This document shows, one piece after another, positions 11,870 through 24,224 of a stretch of DNA of 64,000 bases. Origin of the DNA: Isoetes taiwanensis (lineage: Eukaryota; Streptophyta; Lycopodiopsida; Isoetales; Isoetaceae); NCBI GenBank assembly GCA_021234155.1, contig JAJEKV010000024.1, positions 13,054,913 through 13,118,912 on the forward strand. The letters run 5' to 3'. The notes under the pieces are model-generated. The model searched no databases, was not told where the DNA came from, and worked only from the letters and a program-made list of their open reading frames with translations. The position numbers were made by a program, and so were the translations under genes. Numbering within the stretch: position 1 is the stretch's first letter; the number at the start of each line of letters is the position of its first letter.

Positions 11870-12677
11870 TGTGATTCCGGAGGGCGGGATAACCGACGGT
11901 CGCGATTTGACGGCCACGTCAGCCACGGACGTGGGATCCCAGAGGGCGGGATCACTCGCGAACATCGCGGGCGTAACACCTTGGCGAACGCGGGCTTAAC
12001 ACCTTGGCGGTAAGCGTGCCACATCGGGGAGGTCAGCCCCGGGCGTGGGATCCCGGAGGGCGGCATCACTCATGAACACCTTGGCACATGACATGGTGTG
12101 ACGCCGAGTCAGCCCGGACACAGGATCCCGAGGGGGGATCACCCATTACGGCGTGGCGGACATCGCGGGCATATCGGGCGGGTCAGCCCACGGACGTGTG
12201 ATCCCGAGGCGGGGATCAACCCGGGCGGATAATCTGGCGTCGCCGGTGGTGTGATCCCGAGGAGGGATCACAACCGTTCCATTGACCGCGGATTCCGGGA
12301 GACGGGGATCACCAAAGATCCGCGGGCGGATAACGGGGTCGGGGGCGGATCCGGGAGGATGGGATCACGGCCCTGCCATGGATGTGATCCCGGAGGTGGG
12401 GATCACCACGGCCGATATCGGGAGAGGATATCGACCAGGCCCTCGTGATCCCGGAGGAGGGGATCACCGAGCGTGATCCCGGAGGAGGGGATCTCTGCGG
12501 ACGACGGAGATTCGACGGGGTTTCGGACGGCCCGGATCGACCTGACAGGTACCTGCATGTGTCAGTACCGAAAAATGGGGGTCCCCGAACGGATCCCGTC
12601 GAGAATGCCTGGGGATTCCGGAGGACGGGATCTCTAGCTCCGGGATCCCCGAAACCAGGGTATTTATATCTTGAGCC
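11870..12677 (-). repeat. MULE right terminal inverted repeat with palindrome cluster
   Basis: Inverted counterpart of 4593-5340. It contains about ten variants of the same palindrome (for example near 11871, 11931, 12047, 12198, 12250, 12384, 12448 and 12471), here with GGAGGAG-type centres on the plus strand, as expected for an inverted copy. It has one more motif copy near its outer end than the left TIR. Several copies between 12120 and 12260 lack single Gs relative to the consensus. Confidence 0.85.
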
Positions 12678-12679
12678 TG

Positions 12680-12691
12680 GCCCAATAGGTT
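12680..12691. repeat. MULE right target-site duplication candidate
   Basis: GCCCAATAGGTT, the partner of 4581-4592. Two bases (TG) separate it from the last TIR base at 12677. Confidence 0.55.
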
Positions 12692-13864
12692 TCGCTAGAG
12701 AGCGTCTGCAGCATGTTCGAATATGGCAAAATTTTTGTGGGTCCTAAAAGCCTTTACCTTATGTCGATTTCCCTGAGTTCACCATCTGCAAAAGGGCTGG
12801 GACGCATTTAGTTGGAGCTCTTAAAACAAAGGCGTCTTACAGATCCTCCATTTCAGTTTTTCTTGGAAAATATCACAAAAGATGCCGAATCCTTCTTCTG
12901 GATAGAGATTTCCGAATTTTCATAATATGGCATTTGTACTACTACTTACTTAACCCAATAAATCATTAAATGGCAGAACTCTCTCGGCAATTTGGGTGTA
13001 CCGTGCAACCGGGAGAGATGAATCAAATTTGCATTTTGTTGGGCGACAGAATCAAAGTTGCATTTTTTTTTTTTTTTGTTATCCATATTCAATTGGTCTA
13101 TGAAGGAATGGAAATGCAAAATTTGAGGGGGGCTAAAATGCTATGTTAAATTTGGATAGTGAGCAGCCATGTGGGGATTCTTACAAATATTCCTCTGAAT
13201 ACCATTACTTATTTTTGGACTCCTAAATATGTGACTACATCCCTATTAACGAAGACCATTAGCAAATGTAAAAGGTAAGAAAAGGAAAAAAAGTAGGGTG
13301 AACATTGAATGACACCGTATTATTTGCATCCTACGTATGATACATGATGCTCCATGTCGGAAGTGCTAGAAGCCAAGGATATTGGCCCACAATCGAGTTT
13401 GAGATGGATGATCTTTCTTGGTGGTAATTTTGTTACACCGTGTCTAGAACTAGGGTGGTAAATATCATTTGCAATCATGTTTAAACTAGCTTAAATCTCA
13501 AAAATTTCCTTAAGTCCATAAAACGTCTTATGTGTAACCATGGTTTTAACATAAAAATGAGGGGGATATGTGGTTTAAACATGACCCCAACCATGGCTTT
13601 AACACGATAATGAGGCAGATATACTACAGAGATGCTCGTGGTTTAAGCATGACCCCATCTGATATTTACAGTCGCAGATACCATGCTCGAACAAAACCCA
13701 TGTCCTCAACCCTCTGCTATCATATGGGCACGAATCATTGGGCAACAACACAGATTCAGATCCACTAATCCTAAAATTCATAATGTTTTAACACAAATTC
13801 TTCATTATTAAGTCTTGCATTTCAAGAATATCTTCGCACCATTCCAAATATATACAAATCTGCC
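12692..13864. other. Intergenic, no gene recognised
   Basis: Low-complexity and AT-rich sequence with a poly-T run at about 13060-13076. The short frames show no domain. Confidence 0.6.
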
Positions 13865-13932
13865 CTTACAGAAGTAAGTCGGGGAAGAGAAATGTTCGCG
13901 GCGGCCTTGGCCGCCGCGATAAATTTCTTGTA
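13865..13932 (+). mobile_element. Helitron-like 3' end (GC hairpin followed by ATAAATTTCTTG)
   Basis: A GC-rich perfect hairpin (CGCGGCGGCC, TT, GGCCGCCGCG) is followed 12 bases later by CTTG and then T. Almost the same sequence occurs in opposite orientation at 18492-18575, with a shorter hairpin. A hairpin shortly before the 3' terminus with a T after it is the layout of Helitron 3' ends, although these normally end CTRR, not CTTG. No Rep/helicase gene is present, so any element would be non-autonomous. Its 5' end was not found. Confidence 0.4.
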
Positions 13933-14766
13933 TTATGGTATAATGGTGAAAACCTATATTAGGACTTAGAGAAAAGTGTCTTAAATTTATCCTTTTGTTG
14001 TTCTTTATGAAGTATACACTAGGGTTTTGGTGAGACGGACCCATCACAGCTTAACTTCACCAATGGCAAGACTACGGCGATTGATGCATGTCTTAAGCTG
14101 GTAGAAACTAAAAATCAAGTGCTTTGGATCTAGTCAGGTCCGGTGCCCTGGAATATGGATAGGGACTGTTTATTCTCCTACTGCTTAGGAGGTAAGATTT
14201 CTGATAAAGACCAGTTTGGCTTTATAACTAGAATCAATTGCCACCAACTCCTAGCATTGGCAGCTCAAAGGATGTGTACTCTGCTTAGTTAATATTCATT
14301 TTGTTTAATATCCATATCTATTCGATTTATCCACGCAAACTATTGTGAGACAAATAGGCTTTAAGCTATTGGAATATACGTAGTGACACAATATACATGT
14401 GAGCCCGCCATGCTTTTAAGCCTAGTAGCATCTACTTGGTTAAATTGTAGCAATGCAGGATATCATGTCAAAACATCTGCCGAATTCTTTGATCATAACA
14501 TCATGTGATGTCCAAATGGCAGAAATGCCTAAATATTGATCGAATTGAGTGGTTAGGTGCTCAGAGAAAGAATTTAAAATAAGTTTGATGACATGGGGTT
14601 GTCATGACAGGCCTACTATATTTACTTATGTGCATTAGCTTTTGCAATAACTGATTAAAGGCTTGAACGTGTTACGAAGACAAGGCACTGAATCAACGCA
14701 CAGTAGAAGTTTGTAGGTACGTAAGAACATTATCATAACTATTGACATGCATACTTAACTTGAACT
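13933..14766. other. Intergenic; contains a dispersed repeat at 14601-14670
   Basis: No gene recognised. GTCATGACAGGCCTACTATA at 14601 begins a stretch of about 70 bp that recurs at 23630-23700 inside the TTAA-flanked element, followed in both places by TTAACTTGAACT-type sequence. This suggests a shared repeat family. Confidence 0.6.
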
Positions 14767-15652
14767 GCTATTACATTACTAAGGCTCAAATAATAAAAGT
14801 TGTGTGCTCCACCGTCGTGCTATCACATCGCTCACAGCCCAAATGCCAGTTGTTCATTGTCTATCCCATATAAATAATGCGTCCGTTTTGTTACCTACTT
14901 TTCAATTCCATGTCAACTCGTTATGGCACGCATATAGATCATTATTGTGGAGTACCTAGTCGAGTCAAGGTGCCTCTTGTCACAATAAATAACAAAGCGA
15001 AATTGATGTATTCTACCAAATTGTAGTACATCGATCTAACCAATAGATATTGTAATTGAATCATGGATGCTAATGTATGGCAAATTAATACAGCATATTT
15101 AAAGTGTTAGAAAACTAATTCATCCCTCTATGTCATGGCCCTTGTGGTTTCCGTGGACATCAAAGTTCTCCATCATCTATCCTTCACCTAGATACCTTTT
15201 GGGACTAAAAAATTATATGGTTCAATGAAAAACATTGTTGAGCATCAGCATATGACTAGCATTCCATTTGAAAAACCAGTTCCTTGTATAGGGACTATAA
15301 TATGACACAATCTATGAAACAAATGGCTAGCATTTTCTACATATATCACTACCCATAGAATGCAATGGTATAATCGGATTTCAAATCGTATTGCTAGGGT
15401 GGGAATTGGTTTTGATTTGGTAGAATACATCAATTTCTGTGACAAGAGACATCTTGACTCGACTAGGTAGTCCATAATAATGATCTATATGCATGCCATA
15501 ACGAGTTCACATGGAATTGAAAATTAGGCAACAAGACGAACGCAATAACATTTATATGGGATAGACAATGAACAACTAGCACTTGGGATGTGAGCGACAG
15601 CATGATGTGGAGCACACAACTTTTCTTATTTGAGCCTTGGTAATGTAATAGC
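14767..15652. repeat. Fold-back inverted repeat, arms about 240-255 bp
   Basis: The left arm 14767-15021 and right arm 15415-15652 are reverse complements with roughly 80-85% identity by eye (for example TAAGGCTCAAATAA near 14780 against its complement near 15630, and TGATGTATTCTACCAAAT near 15004 against 15415). The spacer is 393 bp. No protein is encoded. It resembles a fold-back or MITE-type repeat, and if transcribed could give a long hairpin RNA. It lies about 440 bp upstream of the BAHD start codon. Confidence 0.9.
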
Positions 15653-16008
15653 ACAGACATTAGACACTGGAGCACACAAATTGAACCTTGGTAGTGAATG
15701 CAGCACACAACTTCCCTTGGTTGTTGAACCTTATAAGCACCCACCCAAGTGTCTTTAGTTGGGTCTTATGGTGGAATACCACCATGAGAATATTAAATCC
15801 ATCTATGGAGCCAAATGGCAATTATGATAAGTGGCAGCGGAACCTATGCAAGGACATTGTTCTTAATAAGGTTGGTGGAATTTTAAATGGACTTCTTTGA
15901 TGGCAGAGCATGTCCGTCATGTTGCATTTTGGTGAGTATTAGGTTATGGACTAGTTCATTCGGGTACATTTCCAACGGCAGCTGGCGAGCTAAAGTAACT
16001 CTGTCATG

Positions 16009-16018
16009 CATAAAAAGG
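16009..16018 (+). promoter_or_regulatory. TATA-like box of the BAHD gene
   Basis: CATAAAAAGG lies about 80 bp before the proposed start codon, a suitable distance for a TATA box with a short leader. Weak evidence on its own. Confidence 0.35.
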
Positions 16019-16095
16019 CAGGGCCTTTGAAGCATCCAACATGTTTTCCATCTATGTAAGCATTGTTTACCTTTCCTTCCCTCAGTTTTCTCAAC

Positions 16096-17564
16096 ATGAA
16101 GGTTTCTTTGTTAACTGTTTCCACGGTTGTGCCTTCAATTCCAACCAAAAATCATATCATGCATCTCTCTCCCTTTGATCACTTGCATAGAATTGTACCT
16201 TATATGCAAAGAATCCTTTTTTATGCCATTGACCTTGAATCTCAGGAGGATTACACTAGAATCGTTGATATGTTGAAACTTAGCTTGGCTGACACCCTTC
16301 CCTGGTTCTATCCTATAGCAGGAAGGCTTAGTGATGGAAAACTTGGTCCTCCTCATGTAGACTGCAATGATGAAGGGGTGGAATTTATTGAAGCTTCGGC
16401 AGATGATATCTGTTTCCAAGATGCTGTTCATGAAGCAAAGCTCTGGCCTGACCTTGCCGCCATGAAAAAAGTCAGGATAGTAGATGTACCTGAGCTTCCT
16501 CTTCTGTCTGTGCAGGTAAAAACATATTTGGATCTTTTTTTCTAGCATGGCATTGATTTTTTTTTTGCTTTGCCTTAAATCTTAATTAAGAATCTTATGC
16601 TGTATACATCATTTACATGAATGTGTTTATGCAGGTTACCAGGTTTGGATGTGAGGGCATCTCCCTTGGCATAGCATTCAACCATGTCATTATGGATGGA
16701 AAATCATTCTGGCATTTTGTCAGATCTTGGTCAGAGATTTCAACAGGTGCGTCTAACATTTCTGTTCATCCAATCCATTCCAGATCTATACCAATGTCTT
16801 CAGAACACATTCCTGATACACCTAGTCTCTCCAGTATTCATCAACCACCATCTGCAGTCTACAAATACTCCCTCCCATATGAGCAATACCTAGATCTTGT
16901 GTTCACTGTGGCACCACAAACTAAAGTGCAGCAAAAGCACTTCTATTTCTCATTTTCCACTTTAGACAAGCTCAAACAACAGATATGCACAGAAAGTGAT
17001 GAGCAGTCTTTAAAGGTTACTTCACTCAAGGTTATATGTGCCTATGTTTGGAAAGCCCTTCTCAAAGCCAGGAAAGCCAACAGAACTAGCGAGACCGGCT
17101 TCTACACAATCATAGACATGAGGAAAAGGATCAATCCTCCCCTTGAGGAAGGTTATTTTGGCAATGTGATTACTGTTGTAGGTGCAGTTACAAAAACGGG
17201 CAGTCTTCTAAAAAATGGACTTTCTTATGCTGTGAAGCTTTTGGAAGAATCTGTAAAGTTGGCCACAGAGGCAGATGTGAAAATGGTGATGGAGAATTTT
17301 GAAAATCAAGGAAATGTGATTCTTGTGCCTTCCAATTTAGAACTGCAGCACTGGTTTGGGACCTTGAGTTCTCCTAATTTTGCAGTGCATGAGACGGAGT
17401 TCGGTTGGGGCAAACCTGTTGCAGTAAGACCAGGCACTGTTGGCTATAAAGGCGTCCTGACATTCTTCAGATGTGAAGCTGGAATAGATGTGTTTGTGTC
17501 ATGCACTGATAAAGAACTAGCTGCACTTGGTGATGGTATGCACACTCCAAGTGTGGAAGTATAG
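16096..17564 (+). CDS. BAHD-family acyltransferase, two exons, apparently intact
   Basis: Exons 16096-16515 and 16635-17564 (phase-0 GT-AG intron, 119 bp) give about 449 residues, the usual length for this family. The start at 16096 is chosen because the protein then begins with a short strand before VPSIPTKNHIMHLSPFD, as in relatives; an in-frame Met lies upstream at 16063. The catalytic HxxxD motif is HVIMDGKSFWHF, early in exon 2. The second family motif, DFGWG, appears as EFGWGKPVAVRPG near the C-terminus, so the first residue is Glu. BAHD enzymes transfer acyl groups from CoA thioesters to alcohols or amines in the cytosol. The xDGKSFWHFxxSW pattern and GWGKPVAVR suggest relatives of the DCR/At3g50280 group, but the substrate cannot be read from sequence. 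No frameshift or stop is seen. Confidence 0.93.
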
Positions 17565-18491
17565 TATACCATATGATGTACTTGTAACTTCCATAACGTA
17601 GTTCAAATCTAGAAGGGCATGTTCTCAAGATATGAGATTAGTTATGACGATTGCACAATATCAAGGAGAGATCCTATTAGTATTCTCTTGCTTATACATC
17701 AGCAAAATGGCCGGACTATCTTCTCAAAACATATCTATTGCATGCCAATATGTATACGTTCTTATTTGCTAACATAATACCTTTCTAGAATTCTAATGAG
17801 GCTTAGCAATTCATATGTACTATAAAACAGCATATGTCTGCTATGCTTTACGAATTCATATATAAGTGACTTAGCAAGTGGGTGGGTGTAAAAGAGGTTA
17901 TTGCATAGCAAGAGGTATATGTCTACAAGTAACTTAGCACCTTGTAGCTAAGAGACTTGGTATTTAAGGTGCGTAACGCATGGTTGTATATGCCTACAAG
18001 TAATTTAGCACAGCTGGATCTGGGTTTCTTCTCAGATGCATGGCTATGTCAAGTGTACTTGCAATGATCTACGGCCATGTATTCTTCTTTTTAATACGTA
18101 TTTTTATACATATTACTTGTTGTATGGGGAGCATTTTTAAATACTTGGGTCTGAGGTGTATATGTCTGGATGCTGATCTGGCATATTTGTAATATGCCAG
18201 GCCAATGGACCAAAAAACATATTAATTACATAAGCCATTAACACATTATCAATACATGGCTCTAAAAGAACGACTAATACTTCTTTCTCTTATCATCTCC
18301 ATCAGATCAAGAACCCCTATTCTTGGACAACACTAATGCTAGATATATACAAGAACCTTCTTTTGGACCACACGGATGCTAGATATGGGCCTACCTATCA
18401 CCCAGCACATACTCTAAATACTCAAAATGAAGAGTTTATCGGCATATCTAGTGAGAATGAGATGTCACCATCATTAAACCTCAATAATATA
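17565..18491. other. Intergenic downstream of the BAHD gene
   Basis: AT-rich, with short imperfect repeats (CTACAAGTAACTTAGCAC near 17923 and CTACAAGTAATTTAGCAC near 17993). No gene recognised. Confidence 0.6.
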
Positions 18492-18575
18492 TACAAGAAA
18501 TTTATCGCGGCGGCGCCGCGAACATTTCTCCTCCCCAACATTTTCCTTCCTTGAGTTACTCGTGCAAGAGAGTTA
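18492..18575 (-). mobile_element. Helitron-like 3' end, inverted relative to the copy at 13.9 kb
   Basis: On the minus strand: a GAGTAACTC-type stretch, GGGGAGGAGAAATGTTCGCG, a GC hairpin, then ATAAATTTCTTG followed by T. It aligns with 13865-13932 over about 65 bases, with a 14-base insertion before the hairpin and a 7-base shorter hairpin. The element body would extend to higher coordinates. Confidence 0.4.
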
Positions 18576-19328
18576 ATGCTATAATGAATTTGTTGCATGT
18601 GTAATCCTGTGAAAGATGTTCTTGATATGCAAAAGGGGATTTGTATAGCTTTGTTATCTTCCCATCTTTGGAATGGTGTGAAAGAAGTTGCTAAAATGCG
18701 AGACTTAATAGCATATAGAATTTGTGTAAGGACATTCCTTTCTATTAAGTTATATACGTTGGATTTAATAGTATAAAGAATTTTCTCTTTGGGTTTATGG
18801 GATTTGTTTTTAACATTCAATATGAACCATTGATTTTGAGCATATCCCCTGTATCATACCAAATCAATGGCTCACGTCTTTTTTCTCAAAAAATGCTTAG
18901 CCACTTCTAAGGTCGATTTCTAACATGGAGACATTTAAATTCACCATGACTAAATTCGGCCAAATAAAAACCCGAATTGTAGCCGCCCCAATGACTATCG
19001 CAGCAGCTCTGATTCTGAACAACATGCTGCCGGATTACTATTGCATGGTAGGAAGATGGCCTGACATGGTCGGAAGATGGCGGGAAACGACAGAAGATGG
19101 CCTGCCATGCAGCATCAGAATATCTACATGGCGGCCAAAAGAGTAAGAGAGCAATCCTGTTCGTTTGCCAAAAAAAAACGAAAAGAATGCAAAACCAGAA
19201 AGGCTTGAATCGCAAGCCCTGCAGCTCAATCGGAACCTCTATAGGAGAAGCACAAATTAATGAACCACAGAAAGCTGGCTGGTCTGCTTCTATAGGAATC
19301 TCGTTCTATAGGACAAGCCCAAATTATT
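18576..19328. other. Intergenic before the Copia insertion
   Basis: No gene recognised. Near 19253-19330 a stretch with AATGAACCACAGAAAGCTGG resembles the sequence on the far side of the Copia element (GAACCACAGTCAGCTGG at 51148), so a short local duplication existed before the insertion. Confidence 0.55.
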
Positions 19329-19333
19329 GAACC
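19329..19333. repeat. Copia target-site duplication (GAACC), left copy
   Basis: GAACC also stands at 51148-51152 directly outside the other LTR; 5 bp is the normal Copia duplication length. Confidence 0.9.
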
Positions 19334-19569
19334 TAATGAACAAAGACAATTTCAGAACAATGAAAAGCTTGTATTGAGATTTTGAAACTCGTCTCTTATA
19401 CAATAGCAGTGCTTAATTTAGAAATCATGGGCACCGCAATCCTGAATGTTTTCAACACCACGAGCTCCTGGACACTTGGCCTATGACTTAAAATAGAAAC
19501 AGCTTATCTAGGAACATACGTCACCTTTTGGATGTGTCAAAGTCTTGCCTATAAATATCAATTCCAATA
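19334..19569 (-). repeat. Copia 3' LTR
   Basis: A 236-bp sequence, identical to 50912-51147 except at two bases. It is bounded on the left by the target duplication GAACC and on the right by the polypurine tract. Terminal bases are TA...TA rather than the usual TG...CA. Confidence 0.95.
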
Positions 19570-19581
19570 CTCCCCCTCAAG
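19570..19581 (-). promoter_or_regulatory. Copia polypurine tract
   Basis: The minus strand reads TTGAGGGGGAG directly before the 3' LTR, the normal plus-strand primer of Copia elements. Confidence 0.9.
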
Positions 19582-19859
19582 ATTTGACACTGTTACCTGT
19601 AATCATGTTGTTTGAAACAATCACACCTGCAGCTCCAAAGTGATCTGTTCTTAACACTAATTTTTTTTTGGACCTTTTTTTAATATGTATCGGGATCCAA
19701 CACTGCCACCTATTGGACACCAAAGACTTCCACCACAAACACAAACTACAAACTGTAATGCATCCCCAAAACTAATTTTTTTTTTTGTCTTCATAAACTT
19801 ACTGTGCTAAAACTGTAAAAGGAACTAAAACCCACATGGCTGTCACACCATGCTTTTCT

Positions 19860-20723
19860 TCACTCCACTGCTGCCATTCCCATTTCTTGAACACATTCAG
19901 CAAACCTTTTCCTGCTCAATGGTTTGGTCAAAGCATCTGCAGTCATAGCATGCGTACCTAAATGCTTGATGATAACCTTGCCTTCTGCCACTTTCTCCCT
20001 AGTAAAATGATATTGTATTTCTATATGCTTAGCTTTTGAAAAATTACTTGGATTTTTCACTAAACTTACTGCAGCCTTATTATCATTCATGATCGGAGTG
20101 GCCTTTTCTTGCTCATATCCCAGCTCCTTTAGCAATCTTCGAAGCCAAATGGCTTCTTTTGTAGCTGCACAAATCGCCATGTATTCAGCTTCACATGTAC
20201 TGACAGCAGTTGCCTTCTGCTTCTTGCTTGTCCAGCTGACAACTCCCCCTTGCAGCCTAAAAATGAAGCCCGTGCGTGACTTGCGTGTGGCTAATTCTCC
20301 TGCATAATCAGCATCAACCAATCCCTCCAGGGTCAGTTTGCTACTGCCATCCCTGTGATACAGAATTCCTAAATGAGAGGTCTGCTTTAAATAGCGGAGA
20401 ATGCGCTTCAGAGCTTGCCAATGAGGAGGGCCTGGATGCTCCATAAACTGGCTGACGGTAATGACACTTTCAGAGATGTCAGGGCGTGTGCAGACCATAA
20501 GATGCATGAGAGAGCCTACCACGCTTCTGTAGGGGATGCCGATCATAGCATCAACATCATTCACACCATCTTGGGAACACACATCATAGATCAAACTGTC
20601 ATGAATAGCAGGGGTACTTACATGTCTGGAGTGATCCATGTTGCATTTGATAAGCAAAGTCTCAATAGCCTTCGTTTGATGAATAACAATAGACTGTTGT
20701 TCCTGATTCAACAAGGTTACATA
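19860..20723 (-). pseudogene. RT-RH: Copia RT C-terminal part and RNase H
   Basis: About 285 residues without a stop: YRSVVGSLMHLMVCTRPDIS (end of RT), VDADYAGELATRKSRTGFIF and STCEAEYMAICAATKEAIWL (RNase H active-site blocks), then the conserved DALTKPL near the end. It is cut from the rest of RT by the 4.1-kb insertion. Confidence 0.92.
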
Positions 20724-21109
20724 TTAAACGGGAGCAAATCATTGAAACGGGAGCAAAAGGAATATTCCTCAAAGATTCCCTTTTTTTTCAAAAAAAGAAG
20801 CTAAAATGAGGTAAAAATTTTATTTTGGTCATAAAATTGCATTTTGACCCCCTCCCCCCCCCCAAAATCACTCATTTTTTTGTGCAAAGAGAAAATTGAC
20901 TATGTCAAAGTGACACTTTTTCTAACAGTTAGAATTTACTTGAAGTGTGTTTTTAGAGAAAACCACTAATTTAAGTGTACGTCCTACACAACTTTTTGTT
21001 AGCTTGGATTATATTCCAAAAATGGTACTTTTAGATTACAATGAGTCATTTTCTAATGATATAATATTTCAAAGTACCAAAATTGTAATCTGAAATATAC
21101 TTTTGCTAT

Positions 21110-21760
21110 TCGAGGATAACAGAAGTGTATTCCGGAATACACTTTTGCTTTCTTTGAAAGTCAAAATGTATTCCAGAATACCCTTTTGGTTTTGACGAAA
21201 TCCAAAGTGTGTTCGAAATGTGAAACGCCTTTTGTATTCTGGAATACACTTACTTTTCCGGAATAGCGAAACGGAAAAAATACCAAACCCTTTTTGTATT
21301 CTAGAATACATTTCTTATTCTGGAATAGCAAAAGAGAAAAACAAAGCAATGCCAACTAGGTTTTTCGGCTCATAGGGTTACATGGTTGAGGGGGTTCTCG
21401 ACCCTTGTGGCGAATTTCCATGAACATTTCATGAACTAGGTATTTTTTATGAGTTTAAGGCATTTTCAATTTCTTTAAATGACCTTGCTATTTTTTTTCC
21501 TTTGTGAAGATACAAGATGTTAGGAATATTGAGTCGGTTCTGAAACAAAGCGGAAAATATTTTCTGGAACACATATTCCAAAATAATTTGTTTTGTTTCT
21601 TTTGCGGGGATACAAGATGGTAAGGGGTGTTGCAGAATAATCTGTTTTGTTTCTGGTGTGGGGATACAAGATGGCAAGGGATACCGGGTCATGGTTCTAA
21701 AACAAAGAGGGAAATGTATTCTGGAATACACTTTGTATTCCAGAATAGGATTTTAGTTTC
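21110..21760. repeat. Cluster of GTATTCNNGAATAC palindromes, left side of TTAA element
   Basis: Seven copies or near copies of a 14-bp palindrome (about 21131, 21169, 21236, 21297, 21324, 21717 and 21737) lie within 650 bp. The centre varies between CG, CA, TG and TA while the arms stay fixed. One copy extends to 13-bp arms (AAGTGTATTCC/GGAATACACTT). TTCNNGAA is also the core of a heat-shock element. Confidence 0.85.
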
Positions 21761-22020
21761 AACGGGAGGGGAGGGGAATTTTTTTCTCCGCCTCAGTTTT
21801 TTTTGCTCCGGCGATCTACTGGCGCAATGATCTAATCTGGCTCTGGCATGGTGATACGAAACCCTGGTTCTGTAAATTATTTGAAGTTTTACCTAGTTAG
21901 GTTTTCGGTTCTTCCCTTTTATCTTTTATGTGTCGGTTTTATTTTGCTTGTAGAGTCTTCGAGTTTCTTCCCTCTTTTGACTGTAGATCATGTCGGTTTC
22001 TTTCTATCTTTCTATCATGT

Positions 22021-22185
22021 GGCCTGATGCTGCCGAAGTTACCTACAGATCTATGGTAGAATCAGAAGATGAAACCGGCCTGATGCTGCCGAAATTACCT
22101 ACAGATGCTAGAAGCAGAAGATGAAACCGGCATGATACTGCCGAAATTGCCTACAGATGCTAGAAGAAGAAGATGAAACGACAGA
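22021..22185. repeat. Minisatellite, about 53-56-bp unit, 3 copies
   Basis: GGC(C/A)TGATRCTGCCGAARTT units begin at about 22021, 22077 and 22129, each ending AGAAGATGAAACCGG or similar. Imperfect, non-coding. Confidence 0.85.
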
Positions 22186-24224
22186 TTTTAGAAGCAGATG
22201 CTAGAAACAGTAGGCTGCCGAAACTACCTACAGATACGTACAAAAGCAGAAGGTGAATAGTAACACCTTGATGCCTGCCTACATGCCTACAGATGCCTGC
22301 CAAACAGGTCTATGTCATGGTCTTTTGCCAACGGATCTGTATGTCATTTGTACGGGGAATAGAAGCAGAAGGTAAACAGAAGCTAAGGTGAACTGTAGCA
22401 CAAGCAAAGGTGAATATTAGCATAAGCGACCACCATGTCTGTGATGGTCTGTGATGTCAAGTTCCGAGCAAATTTTCAATATGGCTTCTTGCATTCTTAA
22501 AGAATCTTACAATGAATGGGATCTAAATGGCATTGAAGCAGGCTGTCAAGTATGCTTGTGATTCTTTCCTTCCCATCATCTGTTATATTTCATTGCCTAA
22601 TACTTCATATAATTAAGTTCCTCATATTCTGTTTGGTCTAAACAATTGTAAATCTAGGAGCAATGTTACATTTCCTACTCTCCTATTATGTACAGTTGTA
22701 TGACTGGGCCGCCATGCTAGATAAAGAGCATGTTTTGTCTCAATCATTTCGAGAAAGTTTTTTAATGTGTGCAGAACTGCAGAATTGCTGTAGACTTGCT
22801 GATTTGACCAGAATATGTGAGCATTCTAGAAGCTTAAGGACTGGAATGACTGGCAAATGGTATATGTATGTGTTATATGACTGTTTTTTCCCTTTTTTTT
22901 GTTTTTATTATAGCTAACTATTTAGCTCAGTGTGACTTTAGATATGATGAATATAAGATCATTGATTGCTAGAACTGAACATAATTGTAGGTAATATTGG
23001 TGACTGCAATTGGTATTTGGAAGCCATCAGTTGTAAGCCCTCCTTAAAGTTAGTTTATATATTCATACAATCATTCTCCTTTATTTTCTCCTTAATCTTC
23101 TTCTTATTTGCAAGTAACATGGTTGCAAACAGACTTGTTCACATCGTTTTTGGCTTTCAAATCCTGATGCTGCAACACTAGTTGGACACTCTCACATCAC
23201 ATGTTCACTAAGAACCTCTGCCTAAGAACCTCGCACTTTTGTAAAATATTTGCTTGCTTGATAATATCTCTGTTGATGATCGCAAAATATTTGCTTGCTT
23301 AATAATATCTCTGTTGATTTGCCTATATCGCTTTAAGTTGTTCTAGTTTGATTTTGCTTTAAGTTGTTCCAATTTGTTCTGTTTGCTTTAAGTTGTTCGG
23401 TTTGTTCTATTTGAGACAATGACACGAACTAGTTTTTTTATATTCTCCTTTGTCAATGAACATGCATCATTGTTTTTCATCCTTGTCATTGCCCTTATTT
23501 TTTTAATGAGCTTGTTTTCTCCCTTAAGTATTTTGTCCTATATTGTAGAGAATGTCTAGACAAACCAAACCATCGATATTGTAGTGTTGCTCGAGGGTCC
23601 TAAGCACACCAAACCATCGATACAAGATTGTCATGACAGGCCTAGTATATTTACTTGTGTGCATTAGCTTTTGCAATGAATAAGTAAAAACTTGAACTTG
23701 CCACAATTACAGGAACTTGAATTAACTTGAACTACTTGAGACTTAGGCTTGAGGGACCAGAATTAACTTGAACTACTTGAGACTTAGGTTTGAGCACAGC
23801 TTAGTAAAATCAGTAAAATTGAATGCATTAGGTCTTTGTAGTCTTAAATCAATCCTAGATATATTAGGACAACGAGCACCTCGCTGATTCTTTTAAGCAA
23901 GGTCAAGGTTACTGCATATATTATAAGTAAATGCAATGATCCAAGATCCATTATCCAGAATCACATATTTTAGTTTTGGTATTGAAGCCTTTAATACGTA
24001 TTGAAGAAGCACTATCCTGGTGATTGCTTGTCAATGGCCATTAGGCCAGGCCATAGATGATGGACAAATCATACTTCATTTGCATCATGATTGTCTGTCG
24101 CCACTACTACATTTTCTTCAGGTTCACACTTTTGAATATCTCAGGTCTTCAAAGATTTCAGAATGCAGAATGACAATTTTGACAAGTGTGGGGTGCTTTA
24201 AACCTGAACACATAGGCAACATGT

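Larger units (their letters stand above)
4593..12677 (+). mobile_element. MULE DNA transposon (Kaonashi-like, with ULP protease gene), about 8.1 kb
   Basis: The ends are inverted copies: GGCTCAAGATATAAATACCC at 4593 and its reverse complement ending at 12677, with similarity running inward about 700 bp. Inside are a MULE transposase with SWIM finger on the plus strand and an Ulp1-type protease gene on the minus strand, tail to tail. MULEs carrying ULP-like genes are known from plants as Kaonashi elements, so that class is the best match. Likely target duplications are GCCCCATAGGTT (4581-4592) and GCCCAATAGGTT (12680-12691), 11 of 12 identical. The right copy sits two bases beyond the TIR. Arrays of a palindromic motif occur in both TIRs and between the genes. 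Confidence 0.88.
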
